The notes: generated by a model from the letters alone, not told the origin. DNA of 23,536 nucleotides from Scatomorpha merdigallinarum (GCA_018710885.1 DVJA01000031.1:1-23536); one strand, 5' to 3'. Positions 16,221-22,956 are shown, counted from the stretch's first letter. Made by a program: numbers and translations.

Positions 16221-16448
16221 TTGTTTGAAACCGTCCGAAAGGTCCTCGCCGAGCAGCTCGAAGTAGACCCCGGCCTTATCACCCCTGAGACCGATATAAT
16301 CGACGACCTCGGCGCCGACTCGCTCGACCTTGTCGAGCTGGTAATGAGCCTTGAAGAGCACTACGATATCGTCCTCACCGACGACAAGACCGCTAATGTC
16401 CGCACTGTAGGACAGGTGGTGGACATGCTCGATGGCATAGTAAAATAA
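16221..16448 (+). CDS. acpP: Acyl carrier protein
   Basis: This 75-residue acidic carrier holds acyl chains on a phosphopantetheine arm during fatty acid synthesis. The attachment site is S34 in DLGADSLDLVELV, in the classical sequence context. Helix III and IV regions (RTVGQVVDML) match primary-metabolism ACPs of Clostridia. The start is a TTG with GGAGGT seven bases upstream; the frame is open further back, but that sequence overlaps jag and is not ACP-like. It is the last gene of the rpmH block and ends at a strong terminator. Its place after jag, where mnmE is common, is unusual. It may be the main or a second ACP. Confidence 0.93.
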   Translation: MFETVRKVLAEQLEVDPGLITPETDIIDDLGADSLDLVELVMSLEEHYDIVLTDDKTANVRTVGQVVDMLDGIVK

Positions 16449-16451
16449 GCA

Positions 16452-16482
16452 AATGACCGGCCGCAGGGCCGGTCATTTTTAT
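16452..16482 (+). terminator. Intrinsic terminator of the rpmH-acpP block
   Basis: AATGACCGGCC (16452-16462) pairs with GGCCGGTCATT (16467-16477) around GCAG and is followed by TTT. The Ts of the stem add to the run. It lies four bases after the acpP stop. I see no gene or motif between here and the promoter at 16576. Confidence 0.9.
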
Positions 16483-16575
16483 TCCTTGGCGCAGCCGGAA
16501 ATGGCGCAAAAAGCTTCGTGCTCATGGTCCTGATCCATTTCACAGCGCGCCAAATGTGCATGAAATCCGCTGCTC

Positions 16576-16604
16576 TTGACATATAACCGCGCTTGTGCTA
16601 CATT
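16576..16604 (+). promoter_or_regulatory. Promoter of the MATE pump transcript
   Basis: TTGACA (16576-16581) and TACATT (16599-16604) are 17 bases apart. Initiation would fall near 16611, giving a structured leader of about 140 bases before the gene. Confidence 0.85.
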
Positions 16605-16620
16605 ATCCTCGCAAAGCAAA

Positions 16621-16685
16621 TATCGTTCATCGGAGGACTGTGTATCGCAATACACACGGTCAGATAAGATGACGGGTGCGCCCGG
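16621..16685 (+). ncRNA. Putative guanidine-IV (mepA motif) riboswitch aptamer
   Basis: The leader contains a compact structure. CGTTCATC (16624-16631) can pair with GATGACG (16668-16674), with one bulged T. Inside lies a perfect TGTGTAT/ATACACA hairpin (16639-16656) with a CGCA loop. The flanking bases CGGAGGAC and CGGTCAGATAA are unpaired in this model and look like conserved ligand-site sequence. The block runs straight into the 5' arm of an intrinsic terminator, and the downstream gene is a MepA-like MATE pump. The guanidine-IV class is known from clostridial mepA genes and acts as a transcriptional ON switch. My class assignment rests on gene context and remembered consensus, not on a covariance search. 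Confidence 0.7.
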
Positions 16686-16714
16686 TTATTTCTGCGAATA
16701 ACCGGGCGTTTTTT
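16679..16714 (+). terminator. Leader terminator (expression platform) of the MATE gene
   Basis: CGCCCGGTTATT (16679-16690) and AATAACCGGGCG (16697-16708) form a perfect 12-bp stem with a TCTGCG loop followed by six Ts. It sits 36 bases before the start codon, so it would stop transcription before the gene unless the upstream RNA prevents it from forming. Confidence 0.9.
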
Positions 16715-16749
16715 GCGCTCTGCAAACTCTTGCGAAAGGACTTGGAGGA

Positions 16750-18099
16750 ATGGACGGAAACTCAGCCACGCTCTTTGCAAAGACGCCGCCCATAAAGCTT
16801 TTCTTCCTGGCGGCCCTGCCGGGAGCTGTCAGCATGCTGGCGTCTGCGCTGTATCAGACCCTTGACGGCGTGTTCGTAGGACAGTACCTGGGCGAGACGG
16901 CCTTTGCCGCATTGAATCTCGCAATGCCCTTCGTTATAATAAACTTCGCGCTTGCCGACCTGATAGGCGTGGGCTCATCAGTGCCCATAGCCGTGAGCCT
17001 TGGCCGTGGCGAAGAGCGTGAGGCCCACAACATCTTTTCCTGTTCAGTGCTGCTCATAGTGCTTGCCGGCCTTGTTTCCGGCGCACTGCTGTATATCCTG
17101 GCGCCAACGTTGATGAGCGCCATGGGCGCCGAGGGCGAATTTGCCCTGCTCGCCGGACAATACCTTCGCGTCTATGCCATCTGTTCTCCGGTGACAACGC
17201 TCGTCTTTGCTATGGACAACTACCTGCGTATCTGTGGATACATCCGCGGCAGCATGTGGCTGAACATACTCATGAGCACCCTGAGCGGGGTGTTAGAGTT
17301 CCTCTTCCTGGGTGTCTTCCGCTTCGGCATCTGGGGCGCAGCTCTCGCCACCTGCCTCGGTATGGCTGTGTGCGCACTGATTGCACTGATACCTTTCCTG
17401 CGCGGGCGCGCACTGCTGCACTTTACAAGGCCTCGTATGAGCGCAAAAATGCTCAAGCAGATAGTTGCCTGCGGCAGCCCAAACTTCCTCAACAACATCG
17501 CCGGACGTATTACCAGCATCATTATGAATGCCATTCTCGTGCGCACGGGCGGTGAAACGGCGGTGAGCGTCTATGGCATACTTATGTATGTAGACGGCTT
17601 TGTCCAGCCCCTGCTCTACGGCATGTGCGACTCGCTCCAGCCCGCCGTTGGCTTCAACTGGGGTGCGCGCATGTTCTCGCGCGTGCGCGCCATAGAGCGC
17701 TGCTGTTTTGGCGCAAGTGCCGTTGTGGCGCTCTGCTCGGCTGTGCTCATAGTTATAATGCCCGAACTGATAACGCGGCTCTTTGTATCGAACCCCGAGC
17801 CCTCTGTCATGGCCATGTCTGCCGGAGCGCTCAGGCTCTTTGCTCTCACGTACATCACCCGCTGGTTCTCCTTTGCCACACAGAGTTATATGCTGGCCAT
17901 AGAGAAGCCTCTCGCGGCCTCGCTTATCTCCGTATCGACGGCGCTTATCTTCCCGGTTATACTCATAGCGATACTCTGGCCCCTGGGTCTGACTGGTATC
18001 TGGATAAACTTCCCCGCCACGAGTCTGCTGGCCGGTGTGATGTCCTTCATCATCCTGCGCAGACTGAAGCCTCAGCTTAACCGCGCAGACGGAGAATAA
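16750..18099 (+). CDS. MATE-family efflux transporter, MepA-like
   Basis: The 449-residue product is a polytopic membrane protein with about 12 hydrophobic segments in two homologous halves, as in MATE (multidrug and toxic compound extrusion) antiporters. The N-terminus (PIKLFFLAALPGAVSMLAS, then TLDGVFVGQYLG) and the start of the second half (GSPNFLNNIAGRI, then NWGARMFSRV) fit the MepA subgroup of Firmicutes. These pumps use a sodium or proton gradient to export cationic compounds. The ATG has TTGGAGGA directly upstream. The gene is monocistronic between a regulated leader and a terminator. If the leader is a guanidine switch, guanidine-type cations are likely substrates or inducers; this is inference. 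Confidence 0.92.
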   Translation: MDGNSATLFAKTPPIKLFFLAALPGAVSMLASALYQTLDGVFVGQYLGETAFAALNLAMPFVIINFALADLIGVGSSVPIAVSLGRGEEREAHNIFSCSVLLIVLAGLVSGALLYILAPTLMSAMGAEGEFALLAGQYLRVYAICSPVTTLVFAMDNYLRICGYIRGSMWLNILMSTLSGVLEFLFLGVFRFGIWGAALATCLGMAVCALIALIPFLRGRALLHFTRPRMSAKMLKQIVACGSPNFLNNIAGRITSIIMNAILVRTGGETAVSVYGILMYVDGFVQPLLYGMCDSLQPAVGFNWGARMFSRVRAIERCCFGASAVVALCSAVLIVIMPELITRLFVSNPEPSVMAMSAGALRLFALTYITRWFSFATQSYMLAIEKPLAASLISVSTALIFPVILIAILWPLGLTGIWINFPATSLLAGVMSFIILRRLKPQLNRADGE

Positions 18100-18103
18100 A
18101 ACG

Positions 18104-18133
18104 ACACGCCTGACTTAAAGTCAGGCGTGTTTT
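18104..18133. terminator. Terminator after the MATE gene, probably bidirectional
   Basis: ACACGCCTGACT and AGTCAGGCGTGT form a 12-bp stem with a TAA loop, followed by TTTT on the plus strand. On the minus strand the stem is followed by CGTTTTATT, so it could also end the remnant gene that stops at 18132. Confidence 0.85.
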
Positions 18134-18279
18134 ACAGCTTCAGGGTCTTCTGCGGGCACTCATCCACGCACTTGAGGCAGAGTATGCACTCGTCGCGTTG
18201 ACTCGCTCAGCCAAAGGCCCACGGCTACAGCCTCAAAAATCAGCCACATGGTCAACGGGGCAGAGAGCTTCTTTAACAT
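18132..18279 (-). pseudogene. Deletion remnant of a 4Fe-4S membrane protein gene
   Basis: On the minus strand an ATG at 18279, with AGGAG about eight bases upstream, opens a frame beginning MLKKLSAPLTMWLIFEAV. This is a membrane segment typical of NapH-like 4Fe-4S membrane proteins. That frame runs into a stop after about 40 residues. In another frame, from about 18200 to the TAA at 18132, the sequence reads DECILCLKCVDECPQK and ends in LKL. That is a C-x2-C-x2-C-x3-CP cluster, as found at the C-terminus of such proteins. The two ends are joined without the central 200 or more residues and are out of frame. I read this as an internal deletion plus frameshift. A tiny functional protein is much less likely. 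Confidence 0.75.
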
Positions 18280-18306
18280 GGCGGCACTCCTAAAGTTTTT
18301 CAGATC

Positions 18307-19575
18307 TCACTCCACGACGTAGTTGCGCACCAGGCCCCAGAGTTCGGGCTTTACCACGACCTCTGCCTCCACGCCGTCCTCGGTGTACTCCACTCCCAGC
18401 ACCGCTGCATCACGGCGCAGGACCTCCATAACTCCGCTCTTGGCATAGGGCAGGGCAATATGTACCCTGCGGCTCTGGCGGCCAAGGATCTCTGCTATCT
18501 TGGCCACAAGCTCCTTCGTACCTTCGCCCGTGCGCGCCGAGATGCACACTATATTGTCACCGTGCGGCAGCTCGCCGAGATACTTGTCGCACTTGTTAAA
18601 GACCATTATGCGCGGCGTCTTGCCCGCGTCCAGGCGCTCGATGAGCTCGTCGACCACGTCTATCTGCTCTTTAAGGTCCGGGCTGGAGATGTCCGCGACA
18701 TGCAGCAGCACGTCGGCGTATTGCAGCTCTTCCAGCGTGGCCTTGAAGGACTCGACCAGGTGAGTGGGCAGTTTGCGGATGAAACCGACCGTGTCCGAGA
18801 GCAGCACTTCCTGCGCCTCGTCGAGTTTCAGGCGGCGGGTGGTGGTGTCCAGGGTGTCGAAAAGACGGTCGTTGGCCTGTATGTCGCTGCCGGTGAGCTG
18901 ATTTAAAAGCGTGCTCTTGCCGGCATTTGTGTAGCCGACTATGGCCACAACCGGCATGGCGTTGCGCTCGCGGCGGCGGCGCTGCACGCTTCTGACCTTG
19001 CGCACCTGCTCGAGCTCTTCACGCAGCTTCTGGATTCTGCGCCGGATGTGGCGGCGGTCCGTCTCCAGCTGAGTCTCGCCGGGGCCGCGCGTACCGATGG
19101 GCGAGGAGCCGCCGGAGGCCGTCTGACGCACCAGGTGCGTCCACATACCCGTCAGGCGAGGCAGCAGGTATTCGTACTGGGCCAGCTCCACCTGAAGCTT
19201 GCCCTCGCGCGTCCTGGCCCGCTGGGCAAAGATATCGAGTATGAGGCCGCTGCGGTCCAGCACGCGCACTCCGAGCTCTTCCCCGAGCACCCGCGCCTGG
19301 GACGGCGTCAGCTCGTTGTCAAAGACCGCCAGGTCGCACTCTGCGTTTGTTATAAGCTCCTTGAGCTCCGCGACCTTGCCGCCGCCTATGAAGCTCCTCG
19401 GGTCAGGCGAAGAGCGCTGCTGTAGGAGCGACCCGGCCACTTCGCCGCCCGCCGTCTCCACGAGGGCGTACAGTTCATCCATCGACTCCTCAGTAGAGCG
19501 CTCGGATGCGTCCATGCTGTTGGCCGAGAGGCCCACCAGCACGGCACGTTCTTTTTTCCTTGTGGTATCGTTCAA
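18307..19575 (-). CDS. hflX: GTPase HflX
   Basis: HflX is a ribosome-associated GTPase that splits stalled or hibernating 70S particles, often under stress. The 422-residue product has the N-terminal HflX domain with FIGGGKVAEL and the GTRGPGE motif (161-167). An arginine-rich helix at about 175-206 follows, then a G domain with Walker A GYTNAGKS (214-221), DTVGF and NKCD. Length matches the family. The start is a TTG with AGAGG about nine bases upstream; no ATG is available near the conserved N-terminus. It lies 75 bases after rpmE, with a terminator between them and no clear promoter of its own. Confidence 0.95.
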   Translation of the reverse strand: MNDTTRKKERAVLVGLSANSMDASERSTEESMDELYALVETAGGEVAGSLLQQRSSPDPRSFIGGGKVAELKELITNAECDLAVFDNELTPSQARVLGEELGVRVLDRSGLILDIFAQRARTREGKLQVELAQYEYLLPRLTGMWTHLVRQTASGGSSPIGTRGPGETQLETDRRHIRRRIQKLREELEQVRKVRSVQRRRRERNAMPVVAIVGYTNAGKSTLLNQLTGSDIQANDRLFDTLDTTTRRLKLDEAQEVLLSDTVGFIRKLPTHLVESFKATLEELQYADVLLHVADISSPDLKEQIDVVDELIERLDAGKTPRIMVFNKCDKYLGELPHGDNIVCISARTGEGTKELVAKIAEILGRQSRRVHIALPYAKSGVMEVLRRDAAVLGVEYTEDGVEAEVVVKPELWGLVRNYVVE

Positions 19576-19602
19576 ATTAAAAAACCTCTTATAAGCGTCA
19601 AT

Positions 19603-19638
19603 TTTATAAAAATTGCCCGGCGCGCTGCGCCGGGCAAT
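19603..19638 (-). terminator. Terminator between rpmE and hflX
   Basis: On the minus strand ATTGCCCGGCGC and GCGCCGGGCAAT (19638-19627 and 19623-19612) form a perfect 12-bp stem with an AGC loop. TTTTATAAAATT follows. It lies 13 bases after the rpmE stop and 37 bases before the hflX start. Confidence 0.9.
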
Positions 19639-19650
19639 GATCTATCCACC

Positions 19651-19851
19651 TTACTTGATGCCGTACTTCTTGTTGAACTTGTCAACACGGCCGCTGGTAT
19701 CGACGAGCTTCTGCTTGCCGGTGTAGAACGGGTGGCACTTGGAGCAGATTTCAACGGTGATGTTCTCACGGGTCGAGCCGGTCTCGATGACGTTGCCGCA
19801 GGCGCAGCGGATGGTGGTGTTAAAATACTTGGGATGTATGCCTTCCTTCAT
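19651..19851 (-). CDS. rpmE: 50S ribosomal protein L31, zinc-binding type
   Basis: The 66-residue product is a peripheral protein of the large subunit. It carries C16-x-C18 and C37-x2-C40, the zinc-binding (C+) form of L31, and the family pattern CSKCHPFYTGKQK with a GRVDKFNKKYG ending. The frame is open far upstream, but the ATG at 19851 has GAGGTG six bases before it and begins the conserved protein. In other bacteria C+ forms serve as zinc stores and are replaced by C- paralogues on zinc starvation; none is seen here. It has its own promoter and terminator. Confidence 0.97.
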   Translation of the reverse strand: MKEGIHPKYFNTTIRCACGNVIETGSTRENITVEICSKCHPFYTGKQKLVDTSGRVDKFNKKYGIK

Positions 19852-19870
19852 GTCTTTCACCTCATGTAAA

Positions 19871-19905
19871 GCTGCCTTGAGTATGCCTAGCATGGTTACA
19901 AGGCG
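19871..19905 (-). promoter_or_regulatory. Hairpin at the 5' end of the rpmE leader
   Basis: On the minus strand GCCTTG (19904-19899) can pair with CAAGGC (19879-19874). A short ATGC/GCAT stem lies inside. This structure begins at or just after the predicted transcription start and precedes the ribosome site. It could be a ribosomal-protein leader element, but there is no direct evidence. Confidence 0.35.
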
Positions 19906-19913
19906 CAGATGAT

Positions 19914-19942
19914 ATTCTAGCACAAGAGGCGCCAAAACGCAA
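19914..19942 (-). promoter_or_regulatory. Promoter of rpmE
   Basis: TTGCGT (19942-19937) and TAGAAT (19919-19914) are 17 bases apart on the minus strand. The bases before the -10 read TGC, which gives an extended -10. Transcription would start near 19907. Confidence 0.8.
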
Positions 19943-19967
19943 GAGGAAAATACAAAAAACCTCCTAC

Positions 19968-20000
19968 GAAAGCAAAACCGCGCCCTCTCGGGCGCGGTTT
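19968..20000 (-). terminator. Terminator after the small lipoprotein gene
   Basis: AAACCGCGCCC and GGGCGCGGTTT (20000-19990 and 19985-19975) form a perfect 11-bp stem with a GAGA loop. TGCTTT follows on the minus strand. The plus-strand side has CGTTTCC, which is weaker. It separates the lipoprotein gene from the rpmE promoter. Confidence 0.7.
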
Positions 20001-20039
20001 CGTTTCCGGTATCTATGGCAGGGAGAAGTGGCGCGGTTT

Positions 20040-20180
20040 TCAGAGGGCTACGGTAGTTCTGGGCAAGCGGTCCGTCAATCCGCTCACAGGCACGCTCAGC
20101 CCGTCCGGCTCCGTCGAGCCGCAGGCTGCCAGGGAGAGTGCAAGCGCTATTGCCGCTGCAAAGGCTGCTAAGCGTTTCAT
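20040..20180 (-). CDS. 46-residue putative lipoprotein or truncated lipoprotein gene
   Basis: An ATG at 20180 with AAGGAGG about seven bases upstream opens a 46-residue frame. Residues 1-19 form a lipoprotein signal peptide: basic MKR, an alanine/leucine-rich core, then the lipobox LAAC with the lipidated cysteine at 20. Only 26 residues follow (GSTEPDG... ending VAL) before TGA. No family is recognised. The strong ribosome site and a separate terminator argue for expression. The very short mature part could mean a truncated solute-binding or other lipoprotein gene whose body was lost. Both readings remain open. Confidence 0.6.
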   Translation of the reverse strand: MKRLAAFAAAIALALSLAACGSTEPDGLSVPVSGLTDRLPRTTVAL

Positions 20181-20209
20181 ACCGTAACCTCCTTTTGTCC
20201 GCTGATGGC

Positions 20210-20242
20210 ATAATAGACCCCGCTTGCATCAAAGTTGCATCA
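20210..20242 (-). promoter_or_regulatory. Possible promoter and operator of the lipoprotein gene
   Basis: A TATTAT -10-like box lies at 20215-20210 on the minus strand, about 30 bases before the start codon, without a good -35 box. Directly upstream is a perfect 8-bp direct repeat: TTGCATCA at 20224-20231 and again at 20235-20242 (plus-strand reading), an 11-base period. Such spacing is typical of sites bound by OmpR/PhoB-type activators, which often act where the -35 box is poor. The regulator is unknown. Confidence 0.4.
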
Positions 20243-20426
20243 CAAGTGTGTACAAACTGTGAAATATGAAGAGCTCCGGCGAAAAAAGTCTGTTTGTTTT
20301 CCTGCATATACCCCGGTGAGGTATTTGTAAGTCATTGCTTTTGGGTAATGCGGAACAAATTTGACGCACGCTCGTCCCCAATGTGCACAAAATAGCTTTC
20401 CGGGCACAGGTAAACGGCATATTTAC

Positions 20427-20455
20427 TTGATTTTTTCATAATTTTAGTGTAGAGT
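20427..20455 (+). promoter_or_regulatory. Promoter of the flippase gene
   Basis: TTGATT (20427-20432) and TAGAGT (20450-20455) are 17 bases apart, with transcription expected near 20462. Between the lipoprotein -10 region and this promoter (about 20245-20425) I see no gene or convincing motif. Confidence 0.6.
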
Positions 20456-20497
20456 ATGCAAACGGTGTTGTCTGGACCCAGTTAGGAGGAAAAGTTT

Positions 20498-22096
20498 TTG
20501 GCTGAACCCAAAAAGCAAAACTATCTCCACGGCGCGGCGATACTCGCCTTCGGCGTCGTAATCATGAAAATACTCGGCGCGATTTACAAAATCCCGCTGG
20601 GCAACATCCTCGGCGACACAGGCTATGCCTATTTCCTCTGCGCCTACAACATCTACAGTGTGTTCCTCACTTTGGCCACTGCCGGATTGCCTGTGGCGCT
20701 CTCGCGTATGATTGCCGAGGCAAACACCATGAACCGTCCGAACCAGGTGCGGCGCATCTTCTCCGTGGCCTGGTGGACCTTCTTCGTTATCGGCGCTGTG
20801 TGCACGCTGGTGATGGCGCTCTTCCCCGGACAGCTTGCCTCGGCGCTCAATAATCCCAGTGCCGAACTCAGTATACTTGCGCTCAGCCCTGCGGTGCTGC
20901 TCGTCTGCCTGACGAGCGCCTACCGCGGCTACTGCCAGGGGCACGAGAACATGACCCCGACCACGGTCGGCCAGGTGCTCGAGGTGCTTGCCAAAGTTGC
21001 AGTAGGGCTTCTTCTGGCCTGGTATCTTACCAGCACAGCGCAGAGCCTGCCGGTCGCCTCAGCAGGCGCCATCTTCGGCGTAACCATAGGCTCGCTTGTA
21101 GCGCTGATATACATGTTCGCCGTGAAGCGCCGTTACTACGGCTCCGGACATGACGGCTCCGACGTGCCCGAGAACCGCATGAGCGTACTGCGCACCCTGC
21201 TGCGCATAGGTATACCGATTACTCTCGGCTCCAGCGTGCTCTCGCTTATAAACCTGCTCGACTCGGGACTGTGCATGGGCCGGCTTCAGGACGCCGCCGG
21301 CTTTACTGAACTTGCCGCCACAGAGCTCTACGGCGTCTACGGCAAGGCGCAGACGCTCTACAACCTGCCCGCAAGCTTCATAACCCCGCTCACGATCTCC
21401 GTCGTCCCGGCCATATCTGCGACCATGGCCATGCGCCACAGCAGCGACGCCAACCGCATCGCCGAGAACTCCATGCGCATCGCCGTAGTCCTCGCCCTTC
21501 CCATGGGCGTGGGCCTTAGCGTCCTCGCCGAGCCCATTATGAGCACTATCTACCCGGGCAGCAATGAGCAGGGCCCCGAGCTTCTGACTATCATGGGTAT
21601 AGCCAGTTTCTTCGTCTGCATGGCTCTGATGATGAACGCCATTCTGCAGGCGAGTGGCAACGAGAAGTATCCGATATACTCCATGATTGCCGGTGGTATA
21701 GTCAAAATAGCCGTCAACTGGGTACTCGTAGGCAACCCGGAGATAAACATAGTTGGAGCGCCTATAGGCACGCTTTGCTGCTATGCCGTCATGTGCGTCA
21801 TGAACTTTGCCTTCATGTGCCGCTGCCTGCCTAAAAAACCCTCGCTGGGACGTATACTGATTCGTCCCGCAATTGCCTGTGCGGCGATGGGACTCTCTGC
21901 CTGGGCCGTCTACGGTCTGGGATATCGTTTCCTCGGTGAAGGCCGGCTCTACATGGCCGTCGCCATGCTCGCAGCTATCGCCGTGGCGGTTGTGGTCTAT
22001 TTCGTCATGGTCGTTGCCCTGCGCGCCATCACTTACGAGGACATGAAGCTCATTCCCAAGGGAGAAAAGCTAGCAAAGCTTCTGCATATAAAGTAA
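20498..22096 (+). CDS. MurJ/SpoVB-family lipid II flippase or polysaccharide exporter (YabM-like)
   Basis: The 532-residue product has about 14 hydrophobic segments and belongs to the MVF/MOP (MurJ, SpoVB, polysaccharide exporter) superfamily. Family-like features are the N-terminal GVVIMKILGAIYKIPLGNI, then GYAYFLCAYNIYSVFLTLAT and GLPVALSRMIAE. The internal segment ends with YRGYCQGHENMTPT, followed by the repeat-half start IPITLGSSVLSL. Members flip lipid-linked cell-wall or spore-cortex precursors. The neighbours, mazG and an HU gene, match the yabM-yabN region of Firmicutes, so a YabM/SpoVB assignment is likely. The start is a TTG with AGGAGG about eight bases upstream. Confidence 0.88.
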   Translation: MAEPKKQNYLHGAAILAFGVVIMKILGAIYKIPLGNILGDTGYAYFLCAYNIYSVFLTLATAGLPVALSRMIAEANTMNRPNQVRRIFSVAWWTFFVIGAVCTLVMALFPGQLASALNNPSAELSILALSPAVLLVCLTSAYRGYCQGHENMTPTTVGQVLEVLAKVAVGLLLAWYLTSTAQSLPVASAGAIFGVTIGSLVALIYMFAVKRRYYGSGHDGSDVPENRMSVLRTLLRIGIPITLGSSVLSLINLLDSGLCMGRLQDAAGFTELAATELYGVYGKAQTLYNLPASFITPLTISVVPAISATMAMRHSSDANRIAENSMRIAVVLALPMGVGLSVLAEPIMSTIYPGSNEQGPELLTIMGIASFFVCMALMMNAILQASGNEKYPIYSMIAGGIVKIAVNWVLVGNPEINIVGAPIGTLCCYAVMCVMNFAFMCRCLPKKPSLGRILIRPAIACAAMGLSAWAVYGLGYRFLGEGRLYMAVAMLAAIAVAVVVYFVMVVALRAITYEDMKLIPKGEKLAKLLHIK

Positions 22097-22108
22097 AAGA
22101 GGGATAAA

Positions 22109-22939
22109 ATGGCCGAGTTTCACATCAAAGACAAATATGACTTGAACGACTTCATAGCGCTCATCGACGTGCTGCGCGCCCCCGGTGGCTGCCCCTGGGA
22201 CATGAAGCAGACCCACGAGAGCATCAAACGCAACGTGGTCGAGGAGGCCTGGGAGGTCTGCGACGCCATCGACGAGAACGATATGGACCACTTGCGCGAG
22301 GAGCTGGGCGACCTGCTCATGCAGATTATCTTCCACACCAGCATGGAGAAGGAAAAGGGCGGCTTTGACATGGACGCCGTGGCCGACGAGGCCTGCAAAA
22401 AGCTCGTCCACCGCCACCCCCACGTCTTCGGCTCTGTGCAGGCCGACACCCCGGATGAAGTCCTCTCCAACTGGGACGCCATAAAGCGCGCCGACCGCGG
22501 CCAGCAGAGCACGTCCAGCGTCATGGACGGCATTCCCCGCGGCCTGCCGGGACTCATGCGCTCCCAGAAGATACAGGACAAGGCCGCGAAACTCGGCTTT
22601 GACTGGCCGGACGTCTCCGGCGCCATGGACAAACTGCGCGAGGAAGTCAGCGAACTCCAGGAGGGTATAGACGCCGGCGACCTGGAGAATATTAAGGAAG
22701 AGCTCGGCGACGTGCTCTTCTCCGCAGTCAACGTCGCGCGTTTCTTCAAAGTGGACAGCGAGGACTGCATGCACGCCGCCTGTGCAAAATTCATACGCCG
22801 CTTCCGCTACATGGAAGAGCGCGCTGCCGAGCGCGGGCTCAAGCTTGAGGAGATGACCCTCGCCCAGATGGAGGAGATCTATCAGCAGGGCCGCCACGAC
22901 CTTGAGGGCAAGGAGCCTGTACACTTCTTTGGCGAGTAA
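22109..22939 (+). CDS. mazG: Nucleoside triphosphate pyrophosphohydrolase MazG
   Basis: This enzyme hydrolyses NTPs or dNTPs to the monophosphate and pyrophosphate, and limits aberrant nucleotides or alarmone build-up. The 276-residue product has two MazG domains. The first has GGCPWD, the metal ligands E45, E46 and E49 in EEAWEV, and EELGD at 64-68. The second repeats the pattern (EEVSELQEGI, then EELGDVLFSAVN). Length is near the E. coli enzyme, so the fused methyltransferase domain of Bacillus YabN is absent. It starts 13 bases after the flippase with GAGGG upstream, so it is probably in the same operon. Confidence 0.95.
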   Translation: MAEFHIKDKYDLNDFIALIDVLRAPGGCPWDMKQTHESIKRNVVEEAWEVCDAIDENDMDHLREELGDLLMQIIFHTSMEKEKGGFDMDAVADEACKKLVHRHPHVFGSVQADTPDEVLSNWDAIKRADRGQQSTSSVMDGIPRGLPGLMRSQKIQDKAAKLGFDWPDVSGAMDKLREEVSELQEGIDAGDLENIKEELGDVLFSAVNVARFFKVDSEDCMHAACAKFIRRFRYMEERAAERGLKLEEMTLAQMEEIYQQGRHDLEGKEPVHFFGE

Positions 22940-22956
22940 TCCGTTGCAGACGGATT
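22938..22956 (+). repeat. Small hairpin between mazG and the HU gene
   Basis: AATCCGT (22938-22944) pairs with ACGGATT (22950-22956) around a TGCAG loop and overlaps the last base pairs of the mazG stop region. There is no T-run, so it is not a clear terminator. No convincing promoter for the HU gene was found next to it. Confidence 0.35.

Noticed and set aside
16361..16582. 73-residue minus-strand open frame after acpP
   Set aside because: It crosses the acpP terminator and overlaps acpP antisense, and no protein signature is visible.
16624..16685. Guanidine-III or guanidine-II class for the MATE leader
   Set aside because: GGTCAG and ACGG segments resemble parts of these classes. However, the hairpin layout, the following terminator and the MepA-type gene fit guanidine-IV better. 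The alternatives are kept only as search controls.
18160..18279. The 40-residue frame from 18279 as a functional small membrane protein
   Set aside because: Its C-terminal half is the ferredoxin cluster sequence read in the wrong frame, which is best explained by deletion and frameshift.
20229..20420. 63-residue minus-strand open frame in the gap upstream of the flippase gene
   Set aside because: No ribosome site, no conserved-looking composition, and it overlaps the candidate operator of the lipoprotein gene.
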